Assembly: GCA_963580455.1 (NCBI GenBank)
Contig: OY756958.1
Coordinates: forward strand, 28,222,501 to 28,286,500
Source of the DNA: Euonymus europaeus
Taxonomy: Eukaryota > Streptophyta > Magnoliopsida > Celastrales > Celastraceae
Direction: 5' to 3'
Length of the DNA: 64,000 nt
Made by a program: the position numbers and the translations under genes. The first letter of the stretch is position 1. Each line of letters begins with the position of its first letter. Below, in pieces: positions 24,474 through 36,400 of this stretch. The notes under the pieces are model-generated. The model saw only the letters and a list, made by a program, of their open reading frames with translations. It was not told where the DNA came from and searched no databases.

Positions 24474-27400
24474 ATGAATTCAACTGTTTCAAATTCTCAC
24501 GGTGTCTCTGCATCAGCTATGCTAAGTCCCTTCGAGTCTCCGAGTGCTGCTGCTACTACTAGTTCTTTTAACCAGCCTCAACTGGGGTTCAATGAGGGTG
24601 ATGAAGCAGAATTATTCTCTGTATCTTGGAACCAGGACTATGCTTGCTTTGCGGCTGGCACAGACTGTGGTTTTCGTATATATAACTGTGAGCCTTTCAA
24701 GGAAACTTTCAGGCGTGACCTAAAAAGTGGGGGATTTAAGATTGTTGAGATGCTCTTCCGGTGCAACATTTTGGCACTTGTTGGTTGTAAAACTAATTCA
24801 CATTACCCTCCAAACAAAGTTATTATCTGGGATGATCATCAAAGTCGCTGCATTGGTGAATTTACTTTTAGGTCTGATGTCCGTGCTGTTAAATTAAGAC
24901 GAGATCACATTGTTATTGTTCTTGAGCACAAGATATATGTTTACAGTTTTATGGATCTGAAGCTTCTTCATCAGATTGAGACTGTGGCAAATCCTAGGGG
25001 ACTGTGTTACCTTTCTCACCATTCAAATACTTCCGTGTTGACTTGCCCAGGTCTTTACCGGGGACAGGTTCGAATTGAACACTTTGGCCTGAATGTGACG
25101 AGGTTAATTAATGCTCACGACTCTCATATTGCTTGTTTTACATTGACTTTGGATGGCTTGCTTCTTGCAACTGCTAGTACAAGGGGGACTTTGATAAGGA
25201 TTTTCAACACAATGGATGGAACTCGATTACAGGAGGTAGCTATTGCACCATCTATTATAATTCTATGGTTATTATTGTTCACATGAAGTTGCTTTATTTT
25301 TACTTCTCTAAACTCTTAATTGGTAGTCATGAGCTTTGGACATTGTTCTCAAAAGTTAAAATCTTTTTTCTTTTTTCTTTTTTCTTCACAACTGATAGGC
25401 TGACAGTATCATAATAAATAATATGATGTTCCTAGCAGAACAGTCCTATGACTTCGTTCAGATTCTTTAGAATGCCTTTCAGAAAGCTTTATTAGAATGT
25501 CTCCAGAAGGAAAATTTTCCTGAACATTGTATCTTGGTTTTCCCTTTCTTGGAGCAGCAAAATAGTAGATTTCTTTTGATAAGGGTGCCCGCCCACATAC
25601 AATCCTAAAGAATTATCTGCTGGAAACTTCACCAAAAAGAATATTTTCACCTGCATTTCCACAAACACTAAACCAAGGGATTTAGGCTAGCATTACTTAA
25701 ACAGTGCAAAGGGAGATTCAAGGCATTAGAATGCCCTCTTGTTCCTTTCCTTCCAAGTGATCCGAAGGATGACCAGAATAGTGAAAGATATCTTGTTTTA
25801 TTTTTTTATCTCCTTTATGACATGCTACTGAGTACTCACATGCTAATTTGTATGTAATCTTCAGGTAAGAAGAGGAGTAGACAGAGCAGATATTTTTAGC
25901 ATTGCTCTCTCTCCGAATGTCCAGTGGTTGGCCGTGTCAAGTGATAAAGGCACTGTTCACATTTTCAGTCTCAGAGTCAGGGTAGTGGGGGAGGACTCGT
26001 CATTACATTCAAGTCCAGCTCAAGGTTCACGGCTTTCTGACCAAAATTCTTCAACTTCTCTGGATGCCTTTATCTCACCAAGCACCGGTGCCAACCCTGG
26101 GTCGTCCTTTTCTTTTATGAGAGGTAAGATGAGTTTTTTTTCTGGCGAATGATTTAAATTAGTTAGTGGTTCTTCTATCTTTAATTTGAGGCAAATAGCC
26201 TCCGATATTTTTGTAGCAAATGATCATGACAATTCATAAGCAATTTTCCCGGTGAACTTGAATATTTGGAGGATAAAGAGTAGCATTACAATACTAGTAC
26301 TGTAGTAGTTCATGCTTTCTTGAAACTCTAAATTAGTAACTTTCACATGAGTGATTAATTTCATTGCAAACTCTGTCTCGTATCATAGAAAGAACCTTTA
26401 TGATGCAAGGGTGAGTATGTGATAAGATCGTGCCCATACACACCCAGCACCAAGGCCCAACTGACACCCACTTGCATGGACCGACTGTGCCCAAGGCCTC
26501 CCAGCCCATACTAGAAAACCTTGGGTACTAGGGGAGACTCATACCTCCCCTATAAGCAACAACTTAGCTCCCACATCTTCCGATGTGGGACAATCCTATC
26601 AGTATGCTAGATTTCTTTACCAGACGCCATTGCAGGATCCTATGTGTGCTGGGTATGACTTGTTAAGGACACATGATATTTCCATATCCAACATTTGATC
26701 ACGTCACTGAAATTGTATTCTTATATTTCCTTGTCCAAATATGATCATGACACCAAATTTGTCATCTTACTTTCTTCGCTTCTGGATTTGGGTGGGTAAT
26801 GAAGTAGAGATAGCATTTATTTCTTACTCTCCCCCCTCCGGAAAAAAAAAGAACTAATGAAACAGAGACACAAAATAAATCTATTGATTTCTTAGGAATA
26901 ATTGTATTTTCTGTTCATTTCTACAGGGGTTTTGCCAAAATATTTCAGCTCAGAGTGGTCATTTGCTCAGTTTCACTTACCCGAAGACGTTGAACACATG
27001 GCAGCATTTGGATCTCATAATACCGTGAGCATTGTAGGCATGGATGGAAGGTACGTGATTCTTTGTGGATGTATGATTGCGTTCCAGATTGAGCGATAAC
27101 TTTTTTTTTCCCTTCCTGGATGAGTTCAATACTTACTGTTTGATAGAGTCCCACATCCGAAGATGTGGAGGTGAAGAGGCAATTGGGGGCACTGCCTCTT
27201 CCTATCAGTCAAGGTTTTTAGTGATAGTGGCTAGCCCATGAGTGGGTGCTTGACCAGCCACTGGGTCTTGGTTACAGCTGGCCCATTGGTGGGTGATAGT
27301 TGGGCCTTGGTTGTTAGTCGAGGTAGGAGTCAGTTGGGCTCGCGCATGGGCGTGTGCCTAGCCCAGTCTCGTGTGGGCGTGGCTGGTCCTTATCACTGTT

Positions 27401-27888
27401 TGACGACTTCGCACGTGGTAATGAACAAACAATTTTCTTGGTTCTTAACTGTTGAGTTATTCTTGCACTCACTGAGGAGAGGAATCTGCAACACCTTCAT
27501 GTCCTGTCTGTCTTCATATTATTCACGTATTATATTCTGCTTCGGTGAACTTTTCCTTACTTTCATCTCTTCTAACTATTTAGCTATGACCGATGGTGGG
27601 ATACATTGCAAATTCCGGCTAGAAAAAATATTGATTATATTATATATATTGGTAAAATAGGGAAATCTGATGGCAGTAATAAGTAATAACGAACAAAATT
27701 CTGCGTTTGACAAGTGATTTTTTTCCCCTTAATATGTTAATTTCTTCACGAAATTGAAGGATTTTATATTGCTTACATGTTTCTCTATTTTCAGTTTCTA
27801 TAGGTGCAGTTTTGATCCGGTTCATGGAGGGGAAATGTTGCAGCAGGAGTACGTCCGCTTTCTGAAAACAGCGAGTCGGCATGGATAG
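24474..27888 (+). CDS. ATG18A: Autophagy-related protein 18a (PROPPIN/WIPI family)
   Basis: This is a WD-repeat beta-propeller that binds PI3P (and PI(3,5)P2) and acts with ATG2 in autophagosome formation. Four coding exons (24474–25235, 25865–26123, 26927–27050, 27795–27888) give 412 aa, close to Arabidopsis ATG18a. The first ATG ([20 protein letters not shown]) precedes a Ser-rich N-terminal extension. The propeller then starts at [20 protein letters not shown]. The phosphoinositide-binding F/LRRG motif appears as VRRG at residues 255–258, the first codons of exon 2. [18 protein letters not shown] ends the protein. A 5' non-coding exon is likely. Introns 2 and 3 each contain a solo LTR, described separately. 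Confidence 0.95.
26420..26601 (-). mobile_element. Solo LTR (182 bp) in ATG18a intron 2
   Basis: The unit begins TGATAAG and ends CCTATCA (TG...CA ends with inverted TGATA/TATCA). It is flanked by the perfect 5-bp duplication gtatg (26415–26419 and 26602–26606). Read on the minus strand it starts TGATAGGATTGTCCCACATC, matching the start of the second copy. The short hairpin CCCACATCTTCCGATGTGGG is near the end. No internal retrotransposon domain is present, as expected for a solo LTR or TRIM-type remnant. Confidence 0.75.
27141..27395 (+). mobile_element. Solo LTR (255 bp) in ATG18a intron 3
   Basis: The unit starts TGATAGAGTCCCACATCCG and ends CCTTATCA. It is flanked by perfect 5-bp duplications ctgtt (27136–27140 and 27396–27400). 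It belongs to the same family as the copy at 26420–26601 (shared TCCCACATC..GAAGATGTGG start, TTGGGCCTTGG core and TTATCA end) but in the opposite orientation. Its interior is G/T-rich with TGGGTG/GGCC repeats. Confidence 0.78.
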
Positions 27889-28283
27889 GCCTGTTCTGTT
27901 CAGCTGGCTCGTTTCTCTTCCCATATATATATTGATCTAGTATCATTAGTCACTTAAAGTGTATATCATAAGAAAACATTGCTATGCAATGGCTTGCTAA
28001 TGTTAATTTAGTGGAAATTTGCAGTGATTTGCAAATCATTGCGTTCGAACCATTGAGTTAGTATAAAACTGAATTTGATTTGCTCAAGGAAGTTCCATTT
28101 TGTTTTCCAAACATAACAGTTCAGCATTCGCTCTGCCATATATGTAGCTTGTAACTCCCTCATTTGCAAACAATATCCATTCTTATTTTGGCTAAAAATT
28201 CTGGAGCAACATAGTTCAAGGTCTACAGAAATATTTAGAGCTCTTAATTAATCTCCAACAGTGTCAGGCTGTATCTCGTCAAG

Positions 28284-30670
28284 TTAGAGCTTAGACCTTG
28301 CACTTGTGTCTTCATCAAAGACAATCAACACCTTCCCAATTGCTTTCCTTTCTTTAATAGCAGTAAAAGCCAGACAAGCCTGCAAAGGACAAGAAACCAT
28401 TAGATTACAAACTGTAGGAACAATCCTTTCTTTTTCTTGTATATCCCTCGTAACATAAAAAAAAATCTAATACAGGGAAATATGGATCGGGGGTACGTCG
28501 CACCGGAATACCGACGGTCCACCATTTACTCATTTAGTGTTTGTAGATAGTTTCCCGCACAAAATTGAAGCAAAAAAGACCACGTTCCGTCCAAAATGGA
28601 CCAAACGGTAAGAACTAAGAAGTCAAAATAGATCTATCTATTTGTTATTTTTTCAAAATTTTAAAAAATGATTTGGTGCACCAAAATGATACAGCACCGG
28701 ACTTCCCCCTTCCCGGGAAATACAACAGTTTCTGTCAAGAAATTGACCCGAAACAAAGACAATCTAGCTATGAACTATACGAGCCTTGGAGTGCTTTAAA
28801 CATGAGGTGGTCAGGTGGATGTTCTCATTTTTTGCCTTTGCAGGAGTGATTTGTAAACAGGACTAATATGTTACTCTTAATGAATCTTTTGTAATTTTCA
28901 CCAATGCATGCTTTAGGGTTGTCAGTAATTGAAATATACGTGTGCATCAAAGAACTAGGGGAAAAAACTAAATGAAAGGGTTTCAAGGAGATTGAGACCT
29001 CCGAAAGACGGTAAGTATGAGAAATGTGGATCGTGATCAAGCCTTTTGCCATCCAAGAGAGTAGCTCCTTAATGGAATCCTCGAGCACATTTGGTTGATG
29101 AACTTTGTAACTTCCCCAGTATAGTCCATGCACAGTCCAGTTCTGCAAAAAACAGTGGTCGTGCAAACAATTTCAAACCAACCTCAATAAAAATTTCAAA
29201 CATCATTTTTGTTAAACAAGAGATGAATGGCAGACTGGATTAATTTTTCTCAACAGGTAAGAAATGACAAGCAGCACTTCTAAATTTTAGTGTCATACAC
29301 TTTTTCTATACACGGATCATGAAACTCCTCAGTTAGCCAGCCAAATTGACAGGCCAAGGAGACGATGCAAAAGCCTTAATCATACAGATTATTTCCTGTA
29401 GTTCTTACAGATTGTTTTTGTGTATTCTAATTCAGTTTCCACCATCTTGTATGACCATTTTTTTTCTCAAGAGACTGACACACATTCATGAAATATATAA
29501 CATCATCTTGAAGAAATGTAAGTTTGCACGTCAAGGAGAATCAAGTATGCCAAGCAAAATGCAAAGTGTATTACAACATTTTCTTAGTTCATTGAGATAG
29601 TAAAACTCATCAATCAGGGGTAAATGCAGGCACAACGCAAATGAATTGCTAAACCCTAAACAGAAGTAAAAAACATAAAATGAGTAAGATGAAGTACCTT
29701 GACCAAAGCAATATTTGCTGGGATGACAGGGATTTCACCACTGGCAAAGCCAATGATCAAAATCTGAGCACCCCAATTCAAAAGCTTCATAGTTTCTTTG
29801 GTGAGCTTTCCACCAACAGGATCATACAAAACATCAACCCCTTTAAGCTTCTTTGACTTGAGGAAACCCTTGATGCTCGAAGTCACAGATTCGCTGCTCA
29901 AATCCACTACATGATCCACTCCCAAGGAGCGCAAACGCTTCACCTTTTCAGCACCCCTAAAACCCAAATAAAGATATCAAACGGGGTTCTTCTCATATCC
30001 CCAGTGTTTCATTGTTTTCCAAGAAACAAAAATTACAAAAGTACCTTGCTACTGCAATAACTATGGCACCACAGACCTTGCCAATCTGCACAGCTGCAAG
30101 GCCAACCCCTCCTGCGGCACCAAGAACCAGCAATACCTTACCAGAACCTAATTGAGCTCTATGAACAAGAGCTACATGGGAAGTCCCAAACGCGACCGGA
30201 AGTGCAGCTGCAGCTAACAAATCACATCCCTCCGGTAACAGAAACCTTGGTTTTCAAAATTTGACAATATACATGAGAAGGAGACGTGGTGTGATGAATA
30301 AGAACAAGCGATCGACAGGATCGTAAACTTACAGGTCGGATTGATCGGCGACGATGAACTGAGCAAAGGAGCCGAGGGCAGCAAAGGAGCAAACGTGGTC
30401 CCCAACCTTGAATTTGGAAACGGCGGTGCCGACGGCTTCGACGACGCCTGAATAGTCGGAGCCGGGGATGAAAGGGAGACGAGGCTTTTCTTGGTATGTG
30501 CCCAGAATCTGGAGATAATTGGCGTAGTTCAAGCTGGTAGCTTTCACTCGTACCCTAACAGCAGTCGGCGATTCCAGTTGCGGTATCGGTTCACTCTTGT
30601 TCACTACGGCTGGAGGGTCTGACGCCGGCACAGCCGGATCACCCAATTTCCTGCAAATCAGGGCCTCCAT
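28284..30670 (-). CDS. Quinone oxidoreductase-like medium-chain dehydrogenase/reductase
   Basis: This is an NADPH-dependent MDR-superfamily enzyme of the zinc-free quinone reductase type (At3g56460-like). Five coding exons (30670–30333, 30245–30045, 29956–29698, 29142–28999, 28379–28284) give 345 aa. The GroES-like N-domain includes NYANYLQILGTYQEKP and IPGSDYSGVVEAVG. The Rossmann nucleotide-binding motif is LVLGAAGGVGLAAVQIGK (AxxGGxG). DVLYDPVGG and AQILIIGFASGEIPVIPAN follow, and the C-terminus is GKVLIVFDEDTSARSKL. The zinc-ligand Cys cluster of true alcohol dehydrogenases is missing. A quinone or alpha,beta-unsaturated carbonyl substrate is inferred from the family only. Confidence 0.92.
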
Positions 30671-30939
30671 TTTCTCCCCTTTCTTGCTTCGAGTTTGACG
30701 AGATAACGAAGTCCAAGGCAGTCACTTTTCTACCTTATTAAAGACAAATTTACTTGTGTTTTTTTGGTCTTTTTAAGCGAAACAACGTTTGTGTTTGGTA
30801 GAGTGTCGTTTTCTCCAACCAATGAAACTAGATTTGGCTCTCTCGATGATGAGCGGCGTTGCTGTGTTTCAGTTGCTTCAGCAGACAGCAGAGGTCAGTC
30901 TTCCTTGCTCCTGCGGATACTGGTTTCTGCAATCGCCAT

Positions 30940-31475
30940 GGCAGAAACCCAGCAACAACCATCTCCAAGCGCCACAACAACTTTTTTTCTTTCACAGCAG
31001 TGGCACCATCTCACAAATACAAACTCCAAATACCTCGAATTTACTTCTAACGCTTCAGTCAGCAGCTCTGCTTGAGATTACTCGGGTACTCTATATCTTA
31101 TCAGCATTTCCATCTTCAATTCGTCTCTTTCCTTGTCGTTTTCTGCATATTCCTCAACGGAATTGGAAGATGTAGTTCGTGTCCATTATAGAATGTGGAA
31201 AGTGGCATGCACTTATTTTCTCTGTTTTATTTTCTGAGGAAAAGAAGGGGAAGATCATTGATGGATAGCAGGGTCCAACCAGATCCATTTTCAAATTTCC
31301 AACTGTAATTTAGTTTTGTAATATGACTGTTTATTTTTGAACCAGGGCAATTGTTGGATAGAAATAAAAAGCAGCAGAAGAGCGGACTGAGCAACATGAA
31401 CTTCTGGATCCAGCACATTTAGCTGAACAAGACAGATGCTTTTGTGAGTTCCAAGGGTTGCAGATACACCATAAG
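30940..31475 (+). pseudogene. Gene relic with one convincing coding-like exon, unrecognised
   Basis: The segment 31371–31475 encodes EERTEQHELLDPAHLAEQDR followed by CFCEFQGLQIHHK, bounded by possible CAG acceptors and an AAG|GTAAAT donor. The composition is clearly protein-like. Upstream, a frame from the ATG at 30940 (MAETQQQPSPSATTTFFLSQ) stops after 45 codons without an in-phase join. No downstream exon exists before the C2-domain gene on the other strand. I read it as the 5' remnant of a gene. It faintly resembles N-terminal regions of plant alpha/beta-hydrolases, but I am not sure. Confidence 0.3.
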
Positions 31476-31602
31476 GTAAATGATCCAACAACTGGTAACT
31501 CATTGTCTACTTGAATTCTCATCCTATTGATTATAGATAAGAAACATTTACTAGTTTGATTATAGCAGTAAAGCGTGATTACAGGAAATTGTTACTATGT
31601 TA

Positions 31603-32676
31603 TCAGAATGGAGGATCAGTTGTTATTGTTAGACTAGCATCTTGAAAGCCTGCAGGAACCTGAAATCCTGACATGAAGTCATCCCCAAATATGACTGCAC
31701 CAGCTGCAAGTGCTCCAGCAGCTGCCCCCATTGCAAAACCAGGTCTTGGGCCTCCTCTTCCAGGCGCTGCGACAGATGATGGCATATTCACATAACTCTC
31801 ACCGGAATGATCTGTTGTAGGAAGGAAAGCAGGTATGTAACCAATGTTTGCAGGTGGAGGTGGAGGAGGAGTTCGAGGTGGCTGATAGCTCGGTCCGCCT
31901 ACGGACTGGTAGTTTGGACCAGCTACCTGAGGGTTCGAATAATTTGATGGGTATGGCATTGGATGAGAATATGGATAACCGATGTTTCCAGGTGGTGGTG
32001 GAGCTCGAGGTGGCTGATAGCTCGATCCGCTGGCCGACGGGTAGCTTGGTCCAGCTACTGGAGGTTTTGAATAATTTGACTGGTATGGCATTGGATGAGT
32101 ATATGGATAATTTGATTGTGATAGAACCTGCTCTGTTTTATAGGCTTGCCCTGATTCACCCTCAATAGATAAAGTAGTATTATTCCTGCTATCCATGAGC
32201 ACAAATCCTCCTTGATTTCCTGGACCTGAAGATGAACTTGATTCTTCCCTTCCCTCTGAAATATGGATGGAAACATCAACGAATCCTTGAGGTTTGCCAG
32301 AATTTCTCCGGCGAAGTTGATAGCTCCCTACTTCTTCATTCCCAGGCCTGGAGGACTTGGCACTCTGGTTGTATTTGGAGAGAAATTCTTTCAAGGAAAC
32401 AGTTGAAGTCCCCAGAAGCTTCTCTCTCAGGAAAATAGGCTCTCTACTGTACACTTCAACATTCAGTGCCATGTCCTGCAAGTTTGAATCATCAACCAAT
32501 ATAGCAAACTTGGTTTTCCACACAGGATTTGCATTCCCAGAAGCATCAATCTTTGTGCAATATTTGTCTTTAGGATCAATCCAACCAACAGCATACCATT
32601 GAAGCTTCCAAAATGAAGAAGTACGCCGGAGCCCACGAGCAGAAAGTATGGAGACTTCGATCCAGATCTTCCCCAT
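31603..32676 (-). CDS. C2-domain protein with tandemly repeated proline-rich tail (SRC2-like)
   Basis: This single-exon gene encodes 357 aa. Residues 1–140 form a C2 domain (IWIEVSILSARGLRRTSSFW, then NPVWKTKFAILVD), the type that binds phospholipid, often with calcium, in plant stress-response SRC2/BAP-like proteins. The middle is Ser/Gly-rich. Residues 190–233 and 234–279 are two copies of a unit built on HPMPY.SNYS, VAGP, SYQPPR and a poly-Pro run ending in NIG. A Gly/Ala-rich hydrophobic segment (GFAMGAAAGALAAGAVIFG) lies near the C-terminus and could anchor in a membrane. Calcium ligands in the C2 loops look incomplete, so calcium dependence is uncertain. Confidence 0.88.
   Translation of the reverse strand: MGKIWIEVSILSARGLRRTSSFWKLQWYAVGWIDPKDKYCTKIDASGNANPVWKTKFAILVDDSNLQDMALNVEVYSREPIFLREKLLGTSTVSLKEFLSKYNQSAKSSRPGNEEVGSYQLRRRNSGKPQGFVDVSIHISEGREESSSSSGPGNQGGFVLMDSRNNTTLSIEGESGQAYKTEQVLSQSNYPYTHPMPYQSNYSKPPVAGPSYPSASGSSYQPPRAPPPPGNIGYPYSHPMPYPSNYSNPQVAGPNYQSVGGPSYQPPRTPPPPPPANIGYIPAFLPTTDHSGESYVNMPSSVAAPGRGGPRPGFAMGAAAGALAAGAVIFGDDFMSGFQVPAGFQDASLTITTDPPF
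31840..32109 (-). repeat. Internal 44/46-codon tandem duplication in the C2-domain gene
   Basis: Two adjacent in-frame units encode residues 190–233 and 234–279, differing by scattered substitutions and a longer Pro run in the second. Confidence 0.85.
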
Positions 32677-33440
32677 TTCAGGAGGGTAAAGATGGGGGAG
32701 AGGAGGTGTTTTTGCAGTATGAACAAGGATACTTTACTTTCCTGGGAAGATAATTCTTATCCACACAAGCATCATTTAAAAAGTAGCCTTCTTTAGACTT
32801 TTACCTTATACAAAGTGCCCCACAGGCAGGCATGATTGTCTAATAGGAAACAAGCTGGTGTTGGGGAAATAAATTACTGATATGGGTTATGGCATAAAAG
32901 GTAAAAAATCCAACCTGCCCTGGATGTTTGTAAGAAATTTTCAATTGTTCATGGAATCATACTGGTTCTCTACAAAACGGGCTCTATGGAATGTTGGGGT
33001 TCTTATTTGCTTATCCATACTTCTATTAACTTTTTCTTCACCTGTCGGAGCTTCTCAACAACTTTCCTTGATCAGTGTTTTGGAATATTGAATTCTCCCG
33101 GCTAAAAGCCAGAATAGTTTTGTTTAAATGAAAACACAACTGGACTCAAACATACCAATATCCCTTTTAGTGTGCAATAACGTGCTTCCTTTGGCTAAAT
33201 GTGTATATAATCAAGCAATAAAAAGATTTCAAGGTCACCACGGCTTACAGACTTGCAGGAAGGCCAACTAGTAAACCGTGGACTAAGATGGTTCACAGGG
33301 AACAATGCTATAAGTTCATACTGAATCTACATGAAACATACAAGGATTTTTGTTGAGCCAAATATAGCCTGCCTACGGTTTTGGGTGAAAGCAAATGTTT
33401 TTCTCCACAAACATCTCACAGTCAAAGAAGTTTTGCTTCT
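32677..33440. other. Spacer between the C2-domain gene and the CIP7-like gene
   Basis: This holds the promoter of the C2-domain gene and the 3' flank of the CIP7-like gene. The plus-strand frame 32882–33091 is not recognisable. Nothing else is seen. Confidence 0.5.
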
Positions 33441-36400
33441 TTACTCATTAGGTTTGCTTCCTCTAAACGCCGAAAGTGAAAAGAATGACTTCGTTCCTGA
33501 AACAGAAAATTGGTATCAGGACGATAGATTCAATTGACATAGATCACTTCCAAAACACAAGGAAACATGGGGGAAAAAAGAAAGGATGACAAGCTAACAT
33601 TAGTACACATCAAATAGAAGAAAAAAGAAAAATAACGGGAACAAGCAAAATGGAATACAGAAATGAAAGCTGACCTCTAGTCACAGAGGTTGAAGCTGGG
33701 ACATTGCCTTTATGCAACCTCTTCTGCCCCCCAAATTTACTTATATTTTGTTGAGCTGCAGGCAAAACATCAATTATACGTACAAAATTAGATTCTGGAC
33801 TAAGAACATGTTTCCAACTGTCATAAACATCTAGTATATAACCGGTCAATGTATGGAAAAAATTATTTATCTTATCTACCCTCTTTTTTTCTTTTTTCTT
33901 TTTTATCTTATCTACCTTTTTTTATCAATGTATGCTAATCTTATGTATCGTTCCAATTTTATTGGATGTCCCCAAAGGGACTTGTATTGTCTACCTTTAA
34001 GTTCCAAATCTGTAAAATCATGAACATAGTTTCAAAAAATGGGATGAAATGCACGAGACCAGAATAAAAAAAGATGGCAAAGCCAAGAAGTAAATGTACC
34101 AGATGGAAGTTCACAAGCATTCATATATTTTTCATTTCCTCCATAGGGCAAACTCCTTAGCAGCCCATCATTTTTCACATTATGAGCTCCCTTTCTCACT
34201 AGATTGTCTGTGTTTCTCTTACTTGAAGCTCTAGATTCTTCAGCATTGTCCTCTCCTTCAGAAAAGACAGATGGACTTGACCAACCGGTTATAGTTGCAT
34301 CTCCCTTACTCTTCCGAGCAAATTTCAAGAGCCTCTTCAATCCTTTGGGAGCATCCTTTGCAGAGACAATGGCAGTAGAAGTTTCAGCATTTCCCCATTC
34401 AATGTTATCATGTTCACTACTGTCTTCTTGCAGCATCTGTGAAAGAGAAAGGCGGACACGAGTACTTGGCAATCCAATTGCTGCACCATTGGCAGGTGAC
34501 AGAAGAAGAGATTTGCAGTCATCACCAGGATGAGGAAGGTCTTCTTGCTCTTCTATTTCAACCCAGGCAGTGGGGGAGATTGTCAATTCTTCTTTAGCTT
34601 GAATTTCCAATGAAGGCCCAGCCATATTTTGGAAGTCATCAAGTACTTCAGCAGCTTCATTGTTACACTTCTCCATCTCACCACAAGTCTGAGTGCTGCA
34701 TGCTAGAGTTTCTGGCTCTACAGGAACATCATGATGATCCTCACACATTTCAACAGAAGTTTTGACATCCACTTCGTTTTCTTGAGATTTAGTCAAAGTT
34801 GTGCAATTTTTTGAAGAATCCTCCAAGCTAGAAGATTGCTTTTTCTTCTCGACAAGAGGACCTACCCTAGAACCAGCGTAAGATCCCTTACGCGGAACAG
34901 ACTTTGATTCCAGTGGCACTACGCTGTTTTTCTTAGTCACCTTGTTATAGAAACTAGGCTTTGCTGGAACAATACCAGAACAATCTTTAGAAGAAACCTC
35001 AACTTTGGCTTTTGCAGCTCTGCCACCCTTTTTAACTGCTGGTTGCTTTTTCTCATTCACACTCTTCAAACTCTGGTTATTAACATGCAGGCTTTCCTTA
35101 CGATTCCTCTGTCGTAACTGGGGTCTTTCCGCCTTTGGGCTTGTACGAGGAAGTGATAGTGTTGGCTGTGATTTCCTCTGTGTTGGTATGATACTCCCAG
35201 ATGAAATCCCAGCAGGAGCTTTAGCAGGCGATGTTGTGGATCTTGGCGACGATGTTAAAGGCCATGATTTACGAGATGCAGGTAAGGTAGATGGTTTAGA
35301 AGAAACCTTTTTCATCACAGAAGATTTTGCAGTTTCTTTCTTGGAATTTTCATTATGATGCAGGCTCTTTAGAGAGTTTTGGGGCTTACGCAAGGGGAGT
35401 TTTTTACTGCCATCATTGATATTTGCAGAGGCCATTTCAGCTTTCCTTTCATCAAGGATACGCTGCGTCGCTCTAAATTGTGTTTCTTTTTCTGTTCGCT
35501 TTTTAGAATTTTCCCCTCTAAGTTTCTCTTCTCTCTTCTCCTTGTAGTGGTTATATAATCCACCTCTAAGCTCTGATGGGAGATTTTGGTTTCTGCTGGG
35601 TATTATCTTTGTGCTTTTGACAGGCTGTTTCTCCATCATTTTTAACATCTGGTTTAGTTCCGCTTCCTTTCGACGGCTCCATTCTAGGGAGGCTGTTGAT
35701 CCTCCATTAGTTTCGACCTTTTTGGTTGCCATAGCTTCATGTTGAATATTTACAGAATCAGGTCCCACTTTTTCTCCTCTTTGCATATCTGTACTCATGG
35801 CAACCGTATCAACATGATTTTGAAGTCCCCATACTAGATCAGGCTCCTGTTTTACTTTTACCAAAGACTTTGAATTCATTCCATCATCATTGGGAATCAT
35901 TGTGTCAGAGTCTTCGGAAGCAACTTCCATCTCACATTGGGATGAAGATTTCTCCATACCTGCACTCCATCTTCTCAGCACAGATTTATTGGCAGAAAGA
36001 GAGATGTTTGTTAATGAGAGCCGATTTTGAACATCTGCAGTCTGATTCTTCTGTTTGCTTTCAAAGAGATGTATTGCATCTTGAACAGTCAGGCTCCTTG
36101 CATTATTTTCAGGTTTCGGACTAGGTTGTTCAGATCCTTCATCTCTACTAGTAATTGCAGCTACATCCCTATGATATGTTGACCTTTCTCTGCCAGGATA
36201 ATAACTAAGACTCTTCACAGTGAGCGTGTTTGGCCTGCGAGAACCAGTTCTCCCAATTTGAATCCTCCGCATTGGCGAAGCTGACCGTCTAGGTGATGCA
36301 GATCTTATGCGAGCTCGACTTCTGTCTGCAGATGTTCTATTTTCCTCACTATCATCCGAAGACTCCTCACTTTCTGTTGAGCTCAGCCGCTCAATCTCAG

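Noticed and set aside
26420..27403. Interpretation of the two ATG18a intron insertions as TIR elements with 7- or 9-bp target duplications
   Set aside because: Setting the ends at TG...CA gives perfect 5-bp duplications for both copies, the LTR-retrotransposon signature, and explains the data better.
27238..27660. 140-codon plus-strand frame
   Set aside because: It is mostly inside the solo LTR at 27141–27395 and is best explained by its G/T-rich repeats.
30764..31175. Overlapping plus-strand frames of 63–128 codons upstream of the gene relic
   Set aside because: Three competing frames with no consistent splice joins; only the exon-like segment at 31371–31475 looks protein-derived.
34204..36124. 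Several plus-strand frames of 68–117 codons
   Set aside because: They are shadows opposite the 2.5-kb exon of the CIP7-like gene and have no homology-like composition.
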